A DNA stretch of 64,000 nucleotides from Gnetum montanum (Eukaryota > Streptophyta > Gnetopsida > Gnetales > Gnetaceae). The position numbers and the translations under genes were made by a program. The notes below the pieces were generated by a model. The model worked only from the letters and a program-made list of their open reading frames with translations, had not been told where the DNA came from and searched no databases. Location of the stretch: contig MNCI01033412.1 in assembly GCA_015680685.1 (NCBI GenBank), positions 82,362 to 146,361 on the forward strand, in the 5' to 3' direction. This document shows, piece after piece, positions 9,227 to 20,476 of the stretch; position 1 is the first letter of the stretch, and each line of letters begins with the position of its first letter.

Positions 9227-12061
9227 TCACACTATCCCTAGGGGTGGTGGTTCTGACAGACCCTCTCCAGCCTCTGGCCCGTGCATAGGTGGCAGCACGG
9301 ATGTCAGAAGTCCTACAGCAGCTGCAACTTCTAGAGGCAGTCGGAAAGCCTCCAAGAGAGCCCTCATTTTCTCTTCTTTGCTTCTGGGGTCGTTCACGGC
9401 CCAAGAGGCTTCTCTAATGTGTGTTGGAACTGGAACTTCCCATGGGCAAGGCAACGCCGGGATGAGTTCTTTTAAATTGACAAACCAGGTTGCGAAATGT
9501 TTGCATTCGATATTGAACACTCGGATTGATGACTGTAGCTACTAGTAGTCATTCATTCTTTGGGCAAGGTCCTCCATGATGGTACGTTGGCCTTCAAAGC
9601 TTGTGTGGAGGACCTCAAGTTCCGTGTGTGCTATTGCCAGCTTCTGTTTTGTTGCCTTGTGCGCCTGGAACTCATCCTGGTATAAGGAATATGAGGTGCC
9701 CACTTGTTTTTCTAACTCTGACCACAGTGTCCTGGCTATGAGCATAGCCAGGTTTGCATATTGAAGGTTGGCCAATTCCATGTACTCTGTCATTTCTTCG
9801 ATCTGCAGCTCCTTTAGGCGGATTTCTGCTTTATTGTAGGCATTCAACCCATCAAAGATGGATGGCCATATATCGCCTCCCTCTCGGAGCTGCTGGAGTA
9901 CTTGGTTCATCTTGGCTTTAGCGACTTGAATGTGCTTCTCGTGCACCTCCTTCTACAATCCCACTTGGTCCCTGTAATGATTTTTGACTTTTTCAAACTT
10001 CAGGCCCTCATTTTTCCAAGCAGAAATTTCAATTGTAGACTTCTGTCGCAATGCCCGAACCTCCTCCATTGACAGATTTCTATTTTCAGTTGCCAACCTT
10101 CTTATGTCTGCGTTCACCCTGGCTAGCTCCTCTTGCTTTTGGTGGATGAAATCCTTTGTGTGTTTGTTCTCTGCACCAACATTGCACAGGCGATGAACTT
10201 CTGTGGTCAGCTGCACATTCTCTTGGCGAACCTCTGCCAAGTTCTTCTCTAAATAATATGCTTAGGCATCTGCTATGGACTTGTCTAAGATCATCGTCTC
10301 TCGCACATCCTCAACAACCTAAATTTTAAGTTGAAGCTGTTGAAAAGCTTCATCTCTGGTGATTTCACAGTTGAGACTAGCCAAATCAGCAAGCTGGGCT
10401 CTTAATTGGGCTACCTCCATTGCCAAGCGCTGACAAGTGACTTGAGCCGCTTCTAGTTGCCCTTCCAAGATGATGCTCCTACCCCTTGCCGATAGCAACT
10501 TCGACTGGGTTGTAGTGATGTTTTCTGGAACGTCAAAGACATCCGGAAGCGATAGCCCGGTTCCTACCAGTCAGTCCAATAATTCTTCATATTAGGCTGC
10601 ATCAATCTTGCTACTTGAAGTTCCGGCAGACACCTGTACATCTTGTAGTCCATGAATGTTTGGTACAGGTGCTGCTAGTGCATTGAGGACCGTAGCAATT
10701 ATATCAGCAACCACTTCGGCTACAACTTCCTGTCCCTGGTGCTGCATCACCAGGACCATCGCCTCTTCACCATCTTTCAAGCATACCAAGAAAGTAGCAG
10801 CATTTGCTGAGATTTCGGGAAATAACTGTTGTGTTGCGGTTGATACATCTCGGATGCTTGGATTTGTTCTAGGTGGAATTGGTGCTCAGGCAGCGGAAAA
10901 TATCGACCCTGCCCTTTCAAACAAGCTAACTGATTGAGCCACTTGCTCCAGGTGGCTCATGGTAGGGCGATAGACCAAAGTATCTTCTCCTCCACCAATC
11001 CTGCCAGATTGCTCTTTCTGGCTCAATTGCATTTCTCGGAGCTTGCAGATGTATTCCACAGTGTTTTGCGAGCCCAGATGTGTTGTTTGCATAGGTTGTG
11101 GAGGTGGTTGCTGCTCTTCCTCTATTTGTGTGGTGGCAGGAATTTTATCTTTCATCATTTCTCACCACGAGGAAATTGGGGCACGCCAGATGATATCATT
11201 AGAGTATTGTGCTATCCCTGCCTGTTTGCACAACTTTTAGATTAGGCAGGGAAAGGGGAGAGCTTGTCTTCCACGTTTGTTCTCAGCGAACCTTTTTTCA
11301 ATTTCCAAAAATAAGAATTATGAAAGACTCATGGGAAATTTCCCACTGAAGGCGACACATGCACGAGCGGAGAAGGCTATGATTTTGCTGGGTCTTACCG
11401 TTGGATTCAAATGGTAAGATGCTATCTTGGAGTATACTCTCTCTCCCATGGTCAAGGAGCTGAATTCCTTGCACTCTACCCCATAGCACCGTTGGATCCA
11501 TTGCACCTTCACCTCTAGATCGGCCTGCTTTGGAATTTTTGCCACATCTGCCCCAATTTCAAGCAACCCCAGAGCTTGCACTATTACTTTTGAAGAGTAA
11601 GAGACATAAATGTCTTTGATTCTTACTCTGGTTGTTGATTCATCCATAAGAGATAGGTTTCTCCTAAATACCACTCACCACTGGTTGTGATGATTGGCCA
11701 CATCGGAGAGGTCTACAATTGGAGCCTCACGTCTTCTGGAGCATTCTCGAGGAATGGTCCAAAATTTAACTCTCGGAGGATTGTCCGTTGCACCTTGCGT
11801 GGTGTAATAGCATCAAGGCAGGCTTGGGTCAAGGTGACCTCAAGCTGTGGTGCTATCCTAGGAGTCTCATCCCCTAGCAATTGCACACTAGGAATCTCCT
11901 CTTCAGGAATCTGGTGAACAAATTCCGCGTCAGGTTGTTTGCGGAAGGGCCCAGTTACATGAGAGCCCTCCGCATACTCTAGCGGTTGCACTCCTCGTCC
12001 CCTTCCCATGCATGGGCACTTGTCCTTTGGTTGTGATGGTCCTTTGTCCCTTGGATGCCAT
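9227..12061 (-). pseudogene. E added 3' gene: plant-transposon-like domain plus coiled coil
   Basis: A frame of about 944 codons downstream of integrase. It starts MASKGQRTI at 12061, directly after TTTATTGCAG. The middle part (about 12000-11713: VQPLEYAEGSHVTG, ILRELNFGPFLENAPEDV) is in another reading frame, so two compensating indels flank it. From about 11690 to 9227 one frame holds throughout, with roughly ten stops, mostly TAG or TAA. Residues ~130-300 (VRIKDIYVSY, YHLNPTVRPSKIIAFSARAC, ALPFPCLI, KLCKQAGIA) resemble the plant transposon protein domain common in plant repeat annotations; that match is from memory. A Gln/Pro linker follows, then coiled coils rich in Glu, Gln and Leu (about 10480-9550), then a Pro-rich end. 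Role unknown: it occupies the place where Athila-type elements carry an env-like gene, but I see no signal peptide or clear membrane anchor. Confidence 0.7.
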
Positions 12062-12287
12062 CTGCAATAAAACATAACCGTCCATTAGACCAACCGTTCA
12101 TAAGTAGTCTAAGATGGTCCATATATACCTTCTCAGTTTGACCAAGTTATGTTAATGGCATAGGCACATCGTTAAGTTTCCCGGAGCGTTAAGTTAGGGG
12201 TTAGGACCAAATTTTTTGTAATTAATAAATTAATTAATTAATTAACTAATTACACAAAGGCACCACCCCCCACGACTGAGAGCATAC
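12062..12287 (-). other. Candidate intron in front of the E added gene
   Basis: On the minus strand the sequence CCGAAG/GTATGC (donor at 12287) is followed by an A/T-rich stretch with a TTAA repeat (12220-12250). It ends GTTTTATTGCAG (acceptor at 12062), which abuts the ATG of the added gene. Length 226 bases and base composition fit a plant intron. It contains a polypurine-like TCGTGGGGGGTGG at 12264-12279. Splice sites are inferred from consensus only. Confidence 0.45.
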
Positions 12288-12399
12288 CTTCGGATGCGTA
12301 AAAAGGGCAAGGACAGGTTGATGCGGACATGCGATGGAATGTAGGTGCGTTGGGAAGGGTTAGGCAGAAAAAATGGCAAAAACTCCCCTCAATTTGGAC

Positions 12400-12530
12400 T
12401 CCAAATGATGAAAAATGAAGAAGTGCAGCGGGGTATATATAGGGGTTGGGTGCTGCATCGATGGGGTCGCGTATACGCAAGCACTGTGTATACAGGGCCC
12501 CATATACGTAGCACTATTCACCCATGGACC
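12400..12530 (-). promoter_or_regulatory. Candidate internal promoter of E
   Basis: TATATATA at 12434-12441 is flanked upstream (12450-12520) by GCGTATACGC, TGTATACA, GGGCCC and CATATACGTA. The LTR of E has the same kind of layout: TATTTATAGG, then GCAGGGAGGCTACG, GTCGAC, GGGCCC and GTATAC palindromes. The block reads like a diverged copy of the LTR promoter. It lies about 110-150 bases before the candidate splice donor, so a short untranslated exon would fit between them. Confidence 0.45.
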
Positions 12531-14140
12531 AGCATCGACCGACCCATAAAACACCCAAAATGATGAATTTGAAAGCCCAAATTGAGGCGGTTGAAGCACA
12601 GAAAAGGCTCGATCATGGCCGAAGATAGGAGGAAGGTAATTAAGCATGAAAAATGACAAAATTGGAGAACAGGATTGAAAAAGAACTTCGTGAGGACGGA
12701 ATCGAATGATGGGACACTGAAACCAGTCAACCAAGAAATCCAAAGGATGGGAGGCTTAATAGGTGGAACCAAAAATATGCAGGTGGGTCCTCCCCATAGC
12801 AGGAAATAGCCTTTGTAGCCCCTGCATACCCTCAACACCAGGGTCTGCAGGCCCGGGTGCCGATAAGTGGTGTTGACCCGTGAAGACTCCAAACCAAGAG
12901 AACCTGCCAAGGCATGAGAGACCGATGGAAAACATGACGAACACACAAAACATAAAAAGGGCAGTGAGGTGAGTACGGAGAGAAGCGGGAATAGAGGGAG
13001 AGGAGAGAATGGAAAGTTCAAGTGTTGGCCACATGAAACCCCATGTACGATCATGGTTAAGTGACCTAGTAGAACCTTCTTGAGGGCAGACCCAAAACCA
13101 TCCACAAACAGTGACCGCACAGTGATAGACGAAGGCCTGACTATTTCCCAAGGAAACAAGAATGACCCCACAGAGAACCACCACTCCAGGAAACATGAGA
13201 AGAGGCAAGTGAAACAGGACAAAGGTAGAGGGAACTAAGGAGGTCCCACAACTAAAGCGTATGGCCCGTGAGAGGTAGTCTAAGGGGTGTGGTTTGAATT
13301 CCTCCACGATTCGTTTTCCTTTTCTTTTGTGTGGGGGAACCACACCATGCGAAGACCCATGCATGTTTGCATGCATTCAACCAAGGGGTGTGCTTTGAAT
13401 CCTCATTTTATTTTTTTATTTTTGTTTTTACCTCTTTTTGCTTTTTTTTTCTTTTTTTTTTGTGAATTTTTGAATTTTATAGTGAGGACCATACCATGCA
13501 AGGTCGAACTGCCTAGAAGCTTTCATGGAGAGACACTTGGAGTGGGAGGAAATCCATGAGGACACATCGGCAACCCAGGGAATAGAACAGAACAATGAAT
13601 AAAGCATTCCCCTTGAAGTCACACCTGATTCAAACCATTGGGTCATCCCTCAGTTTGGGAACTACACAAGTCACACATTAATTAAAATATTTTTAAGTGA
13701 AGGGGTTACATGTTCACATCAAAAGGGAAACCTTGGAATGGTGAATGGGCAAATGACGTGGACTCACTGCCGAGTGTATGAAGTGAAAAAAATGTAAAAT
13801 CCAAGGACAACCATGCAATGGCAGGAGCTAGATAACGAGGAAGAATATTATAGTACCCATCGTAACGAAAATCGACCATGCCGAACATCTGAAGACAATA
13901 CAACGATGTCTACCATTACATGAGAAAAATAGATACTTACAAAAAAAATAAAAAAAACAACAAAAATAATGTGCAAATGTATGAACGATGGTGAAAAACA
14001 AAAAAGTGTAAAACAATAAGTGTAAAATAAAAAAGTGTAAAAAAAAATGATAAAACAAGGAAGTGTAAAACAAAAAATTGTAAAACAAAATAAAAAAATG
14101 ATAAAACGGTGAGGGGAGTAGGGAATGGATCAGCAGGGAT
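12531..14140 (-). other. E 3' spacer
   Basis: Non-coding stretch after integrase, homologous to the spacers of C (22098-24009), G (25048-26600) and H (56250-57524). Shared landmarks on the minus strand include GGACCCACCTG-like (12781-12791), the sequence around CATGAAACCCC (13034-13045), stem-loop repeats (13286-13495) and a stretch of repeated TTTTACA (about 13990-14100). Open frames of 234 and 206 codons (13222-12518 and 13376-12756) are hydrophobic but not kept in the other elements, so I do not call them genes. Confidence 0.75.
13286..13495 (-). repeat. E spacer stem-loops, two copies
   Basis: Copy 1 (13286-13346) has outer arms GGTGTG/CACACC and inner arms TTCCTCCAC/GTGGGGGAA. Copy 2 (13387-13495) has TCCTCAT/GTGAGGA and a longer T-rich loop. 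The words between copies, CATGCAT and AAGGGGTGT, recur in G. Confidence 0.8.
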
Positions 14141-14163
14141 GATGGTCGCCCCCACGACTGGGT
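14141..14163 (-). promoter_or_regulatory. E polypurine-like motif at end of pol
   Basis: Minus strand CACCCAGTCGTGGGGGCGAC, matching the core TCGTGGGGG of the real polypurine tract. Similar motifs sit at the same place in C (22075-22097) and G (26603-26629). Confidence 0.6.
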
Positions 14164-14239
14164 GGAAAGGAGGAGACGCGAAAGATGGAGCGTGAATGAC
14201 CAACTGATGACAAGGCGGTGGCACTGGTTGTGTGGAGCT

Positions 14240-15380
14240 CACGGAAAGGTTAGAGTTGTTGGTGGTTGACTAACTGTGTTTTGGTAGGATCCCCAGGTTT
14301 GTGGATGAGCAAGGCCCTGGATGGGAAGGTTTCGGAGACAATATAAGGGCCTTCCCATAGTGTCTGAAACTTTGTTGGTTGGGATACATGTGAGGGATTC
14401 CAATATAATACCTTGTCTCCACATCTAAATGTGACCTTTTGAATCCTAAGATCATGTCGTTTCTTGTTGTAGGCCTTGTGGGTTTCATTTGAAAATAGGG
14501 CCACTAATCAGTTCTCATCTAGCACACTTAAATTGATTAATCGTTCTCATTGTGCTAGCGGTAGGTCAAGGTCGAGGTCACTGGCTGTGGATAGTGTCCA
14601 GAGTTCTGCTTGGATTGGAAGTGTTGGCAACTTTCTATACACTAACTCATAGGGAGTGTACCCTACAGGAAGTTTTCAAGTGGAGCGATAGGCCCATAGG
14701 GCATCCTTAAGCTTGGTGCTCCAATCCCTCCTGTATTTGCTAATGGTGTGGGTAAGGATCTTGGTGATCTCCCTATTGGTGACTTCGACCTGACCATTGG
14801 CTTGGGGGTGATAGGGTGTTGTAAATTTATGTGTTACCCCTAAGCGTTGCATGAGTTTCCGAAAAGTGACACCCATGAAGTAAGTCCCATTGTCAAAAAT
14901 GAGTGCATGTGGCACTCCATACCTGGTAACGATTTGTTGCTGGATAAATCGTGCGACGGTGTTGGAAGAATAGTTGATCATGGCTGCCACTTCTACCCAC
15001 TTTGTACAGTAGTCCACCGCCACGATGATGTATGCCTTTTCATTTGAAAAGGGGGTGATGGGTCCCATGAAGTCGATACCCCAGATGTCGAAGGGCTCCA
15101 GTGGCTGGATCCACTGTTGAGGTCCCTCCAATCATGCCGACATCCCACCATCTCTTTGGCATCGTTCACAGGAGCGGGTCAACCATTGTACGTCCTTGAA
15201 AAGTGTAGGCCAGTAATACCCTACAAGTAGGATTTTAATGATTGTTCAGCATCCAGCATAGTCGCCCCCACAAGGGTCATTGTGAGCATCTTGGAGGAAG
15301 TGCAGTGTATCATCATCACGGACACACCATCGAACCAAGCCATCTGCGCACACCTTGTAGAGGTGGCCATTGATTCTATG
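14240..15380 (-). pseudogene. E integrase
   Basis: Inserts the DNA copy into the host chromosome. From the minus strand: zinc domain remnant (CGGDY with one His changed to Asp, then SCERCQRDGG), then the core with [16 protein letters not shown] and [11 protein letters not shown], so all three catalytic acids (D, D, E) are present at about 15080, 14895 and 14790. Then WAYRSTWKLP and, after a frame change, the C-terminal module GDKVLYWNPSH and LWEGPYIV (GPY/F type, 14500-14250). There is no chromodomain. At least one stop and two frameshifts separate the pieces. Confidence 0.88.
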
Positions 15381-16950
15381 AAACGATTGGCCTTATGGAG
15401 AAACTGTTGTTTCTACCGATGGTTCCATTCCTTTGGAAGCTCCTGGGTTGTAAGGTAGGTAAGGATGCGGTTGAACCAAGGGGATTCCTTGGGTACTTGA
15501 GGATCAATAGCGCTTGTGAAGAGGAGTTCATCTGGAAACTGATCGAATAAGGGCTCCTCCTTTTTTTCATCATCCCATCGTAACCGAGACAAGTGGTCAG
15601 CAACCACATTCTCGGTCCCCTTTCTCTCTACCATGGTAGGATCAAACTCCTGAAGAATCACCAGCCACCGGATTATGCGAGGGCTCACCATTGGTTTGTT
15701 CATCAGGAATCGGATAGCACTATGGTCAGTGTGCACAAACACCTCATATCTGAGCACATAATGTCAGAATTTATCTAATGCGAACACCACCGCCATCAAC
15801 TCCTTCTCGGTGGTGGTATAGTTTAGCTATGCACCCACAATGCTATGGCCTGCATAGTGGACATAATATAGATGTTGCTAATCATCACACTATGTAAGCA
15901 TGGCTCCCAAGGCATAGTTGGAGGCATCTGTCATAATGTGAAAGGATCTGGACCAATCAGGTGCTTATAGAACCGGAGCTTCTATGAGTTTCTGTTTCAG
16001 CGCTTGGAATGCAGACTCACATTCCTTAGTCCAAACGAACGGAGCATCCTTCTTTGTAAGTTCTACCAATGGCCTGGCTATCTTCGAGAAGTGCTCTATG
16101 AAATGCCGGTAGTAACCAGTATGTCCAAGGAATGACCGCACATCTTTGACGGTACTTGGTTGGTGGGTTATTCTTTGGATGACCCTGATCTTTTTAGGGT
16201 CTACGCTAATCCCTGTTGATGAGATGCGATGCCCTAGCACAATGCCCTCTTGGATCATCAAATGGCTCTTTTGCCAATTGAGCCGTAGATTGGTGTCTAC
16301 ACACCTCTTTAAAACCTGCTCTAAATTGTCCAAGGCTTGCTCGAACATGGCACCATAGGTGGAGAAGTCATCCATGAAGACCTTTACACCATTGCCGATC
16401 TATTGTTGGAAGATGCTTAGGACAAGGCATTGGAATGTCGCAGGCACATTGCACAGGCCAAAGGAAATCTTCTTATATGTAAAAGTCCCCCAGGGACTCG
16501 TGAAGGTAGTTTTGGCCTGGTCCTCTGGTGTTATTTGGATTTGGTTATAACCACTATAACCATCCAAAAAAGTGTAATATCGGTGTCCTGCGATTGTGTC
16601 CAACACCTGGTCCACAAATGGGAGCGGGAAGTGGTCCTTGAAGGTCGCCATGTTAAGCAACCAGAAATCAATATAGACCCTCCACTTGCCACCTTTCTTG
16701 GGTACGATAACGAGTGGGCTAACCCATTCACTATCGATAACAGAATAGATGAATCCTGCCTTAAGCAATTGTTCAATTTCATCTTTTACAATCTACTTCA
16801 ATTTGGGATTCAATTGTCTTTGTGGCTATCGTCGTGGCTTCATGGAAGGGTCAAGGTAGATCCGATGCTGGAAGATCCTGGGATCAACTCCAGTCAACTC
16901 AGTTTAGGACCACACGAATGCAGCAACCCATTTGTTTACCATCACCAGCA
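15381..16950 (-). pseudogene. pol: E reverse transcriptase and RNase H
   Basis: Copies the element RNA into DNA. Minus strand, in order: SPLVIVPKKGGKWRV, IDFWLLNMATFKDHFPLPF, FLDGYSGYNQIQ (first catalytic Asp), TSPWGTF, SFGLCNVPATFQ, VFMDDFSTYG (catalytic Asp pair), HLMIQEGIVLGH and RSFLGHTGYYRHFI. RNase H follows with FHIMTDASNYALG, TTTEKELMAVVFAL, TDHSAIRFLMNKP and KGTENVVADHLSRL. FMDDFSTYG and the DGYSGYNQ context are typical of Athila-like plant gypsy elements. Reverse transcriptase catalytic residues are intact; three to five stops break the frame. A conserved Arg in the usual IDFRxLN is Trp here. Confidence 0.92.
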
Positions 16951-17092
16951 ATTTCTTTTTATGTTCAGGAGCAAGAGCGGCATTGATAATTACCAACTTG
17001 CCATTTTGCAAGAATGCATACTCTAAGTGAGCTGGTAAGGACTTTAGCTCAAGGGGTTCTTGTTTGAAGTTCTCAGGGATTTGTAGTGTTCC

Positions 17093-17932
17093 CTAGTCAT
17101 CTTGGTTATCAACGATGGAGGTATGTTGATGAATCTCCTCCATCACATCCGTGCTTTCAACATAGGCTTGCACTAGCCCCTCAGATGGTTCCTTGCACAA
17201 TGTGTTGCTAGTAGGATCAGCTATCAGCCACTGGGTGTCCTTTTGGTTAGTGGCTACTACGTATAGGCACTGTTGAATGGGTGATTCCTTTGTACACCGA
17301 CTGCATGCTTGAATGGATATCAGCTTAGCAGACCATAATTGCTGCACACAGTTACACCCCGAGTCATTGTATGCGATGCATGGAACTCTTTTCTTCTCGA
17401 TCTTTCCAAAAGAATTTTCCTTTGAAATTTCCAAGGACAGATCTCGGAGTCCTATTCGTGTGTCCACCGTGCTTAGCCAGGCTCTTCCCATGATGATTGG
17501 GAAGTTCCCCTTACAGTTCTCTACACGGATGACCAGGAAATCAGCAGGGTAGGACCACCCACAAATGGTGGTCACAATGTCCTCCATCAAACCCAAGGGA
17601 ATGGTGATGGAATGGTCTGCTAACTCAAGCCAGATGTTGCTCTTCTTTAGCGGGGGTAGGTTCTAGTTCTTGTACATGTCATGAGAGATTAAATTGACCC
17701 TTGATCCTAAGTCTAGAAGAGCTTTGCATGGCTCGTTCCCAGCCACCTGAAGGTAAATTAGGGGGCTTCCCAGATCTGTCAATTTTTGGGGAAGAGAACC
17801 TGCTTTGATCCACTCAGTCACGGCATGTGTGAGCATGACTATCTGGACCTTGGAGTGCGGCAGAGTGAAGGACTGCTCGGGTGGTATGATGGTAGAGGCA
17901 TTGGTAGGTTCAGAGGCACTGGCCATAGGCAT
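17093..17932 (-). pseudogene. E aspartic protease region
   Basis: Cuts the polyprotein. Visible are IVMLTHAVTEWIK, SPLIYLQVAG, CKALLDLGSRVNLIS (active Asp, DLG type), PPLKKSNIWLEL, LVIRVENCKGNFPIIMGRAW and GKIEKKRVPCIAYNDSGC. The frame is broken once at 17663-17596 by a stop next to MYKN. DLG in place of DTG or DSG is usual for Athila-like proteases. Confidence 0.88.
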
Positions 17933-17939
17933 TGGTGAG

Positions 17940-20310
17940 GGTGTGTTTAGATTATTATTGGGTCAGAAAAAAGGATGTTTACGTTGTTTGGGTTCCAGTC
18001 CACTCGGTTGAGGTTCTGGTCGTAAGTTAACAGCCCTCGTAGCGTTTCTTTGCTGTGGCTGTGGTGGTATTTCTCCCTGCATGGATGGAGTAGGTGGCAA
18101 CTGAGTGGGATGGTGTGAAGGAGTGACAGAAGAAGGTGACGAAGGGTAGAAGAGATGTGGATTTGTCCCCCTGGGTGATGGAGATGGATGTCTAAAATAT
18201 TCAGGGGGATGGTAGTAACTGGGAAAGTCCGCATGACTAGAAGAGTCTCTTGGAGAGACCGGTTGCTGAACATAGTACCCATAAGGATCTGATTGCTTGT
18301 AAGGGTACTTCTGCCTTGGAGGTGGAGTCCCCCACACTTGAGGTTGCTGCCACTGTTGGAAGTATTCATACAGTTGTGGGGGTGTTCCACTTGGATAATA
18401 TCCTTGCTATTGCTGGTGGAATCGCCTGGGGTTTCCTTATGGATAAGGCAACCTTCGAGGTGTCTGCTGCTGGGCCAGATGAGGGTTCGAGGCATACACC
18501 CCAGACTCTTGAAGGTGTGATACCATAGGAGAACATCCCTTAGGATGCTTATATTGGCATACACCACATCCATCGTCCTCCTCGGTGTCAGATTCTACAA
18601 CCTACTTTGCTACAGCAATGTTTCCCTTACTGTTATGTAGGGCACGTTCAGCTCCCTTCTTCCTGCACCGATCACGGTCACTACCCTGTTCTTTGGAATC
18701 TTATACAATTTTCAATACACTTTGGAATTTCTTGTCCAAAGAGTCCTACATTTTATCCTCCTTTGTCGATATTTCAAATGCAAACTTTTGTAATGGCAAA
18801 GTCTTCTGATTCACCGCTACTTCTAGTGGTGACTCATCCTCCTCATCACAAAATCAGACCTCTCTCTTCCTAAGAGAAGGATCTTGGTTGAATTCTTCTA
18901 CACTCTCCTTTTTTCTGAGTTCTACTTCTTCCTTGACCACTTGATCAATGAGGCGTTACAACTGATGGGCCCTTAGCTCCGACAGTCGTCCCTTGGCGTA
19001 CACACCAAGGGTCTTTCGTGTTTCAAAATGAACCCCATCAATAATGTGGCGAAGCTGTGCCTGCTGAGAGTAACCATGACCAGGGCATCGATGTAACAAT
19101 GAGTAATACTTGCTCATGGTAGCATCCAAGGGTTCATGATTCCCTTGTTTCCATCCTTGGATCTACCATCTCAGATTCGCCACTCTAGAGTACGTTTGAT
19201 ATTTGTCATTAAATATTTCAATCATCATTCTCCATCTTCTGATTGATTCCAGCTCCAAGGAATGGTACCAACTTTCAGCTTCTTTGATGAGTGTGCGAGG
19301 GAACAGCTTCAACTATTGCCAATCATTATCAATGTTTTGCAGGGTGTAGGCGTCATGGAACACCTGTAGGTGGGTCTACGGATCACAATTGTATCCCCCT
19401 TCAAATTTGGGGATGTTTTTCATATCAACACATTTGATCTGACTATCCTTGATGTGCCTACTTGGAATGTGAACTACCTCTGCAATTTGGAGCATGCTCT
19501 GAGTAGCTAACAACGGCTTGTCTGAATCATAGTCCTGTTGGGGACTATGACGTCTGTGATGATTTCAGCTACCCCTTCTTTCATGCTGGTGAGGGTCACA
19601 CGATTGGTTGTGTGCTTCCTCACGTTGCCCCCTTTGAACCTGTTTACCACCGTCCTTTCTCTCCAGCCTTCCCCTGTTACGCTCAGAGCCTGTGCTGGAT
19701 GAAGGCACAGGAGAGGGGGAGGACGGAGAAGAAGGAGAGGCATCACCACCGCTCCGGTGGCAATCTCCTCATCTACCTGGCGATGACTACGGTCATCTCC
19801 TCCAGCTTTGCTACGTGACCCGCCATCCCCTTGAGGATTGTGGTCACTTGGAGGTTTGTTCTGAATGATTGACTGGAGGATCTACGGCCCCAGGTGAAGT
19901 TCGGTCAAATGGGTATCATGAAATACGGGATCCCCGTCGTCTTGCAGCCCTTGTGAGAATAAGGGGTTGGTGAATTGCTTCTCCTTCTGCTGTTCATATC
20001 TCTCCACCTGTTGCTGATCTCTTGTCTGTTGAGCCTCCATAGGACGATAGTCCCAGTAGTCATGGTCCTCCATGACATACTCCACCACCTAGTCGTGGAT
20101 GCCCAATCTGCCCAGATTGTGATATAGCATCGCAGGAGCTACTCGGTTGGGCGGTAGCACGATGCTACCCTCCATGTCCTTCCATCGAGGATGCTCATCC
20201 TGATGTAGGATGAATGTGAAATCAAGGACATATTCATCAGGATGTTTGTACACCACCTGATATTCTTGTGGCACGGGTGGTTGAAATGCATCTCTCTTGT
20301 GAGAAGACAT
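17940..20310 (-). pseudogene. gag: E gag
   Basis: The ATG at 20310 starts MSSHKRDAF; relatives start MSSSHK (G) and MSPSPY (C), which favours this Met over one seven codons upstream. In order: YKHPDEY and DFTFILHQDEHPRWKD (20250-20160), an Arg/Ser/His-rich linker, the gag fold with FEGGYNCD, DKYQTYS and HRCPGHGYSQ (19400-19070), a Lys/Glu region, a knuckle CGVCQYKHPKGC (about 18535-18570), and a Pro/Tyr/Gln-rich tail ending KQRKHPFF (17963). Around ten stops or shifts. Knuckle spacing is C-x2-C-x3-H-x3-C as in D, G and H. Confidence 0.88.
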
Positions 20311-20457
20311 GTTGGAAGTTAGATGGTCCATATAATCGGTGTACCTTACGATTAACTTAAGTTCACCTAGTGTGCATAAATATTTCTACCTTGGGTCCAT
20401 TCCAACGACTTAAATGATAATTTCACTAAGGTCAGATGACGCATGTAAGACTAACAG

Positions 20458-20475
20458 TCCCCAGCAACGACGCCT
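20458..20475 (-). promoter_or_regulatory. E primer binding site
   Basis: Minus strand AGGCGTCGTTGCTGGGGA, one base from the LTR end. It differs from TGGCGCCGTTGCCGGGGA at three positions. Confidence 0.8.
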
Positions 20476-20476
20476 A

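Noticed and set aside
12518-13376. Open frames of 234 and 206 codons on the minus strand, hydrophobic, placed where an env-like gene could be
   Set aside because: They overlap in different frames, fall in the spacer with stem-loops, and the homologous parts of C, G and H do not keep either frame.
17947-18573. 208-codon minus-strand frame in E
   Set aside because: Shadow of the Pro/Tyr/Gln-rich gag tail, which is read in the frame ending KQRKHPFF.
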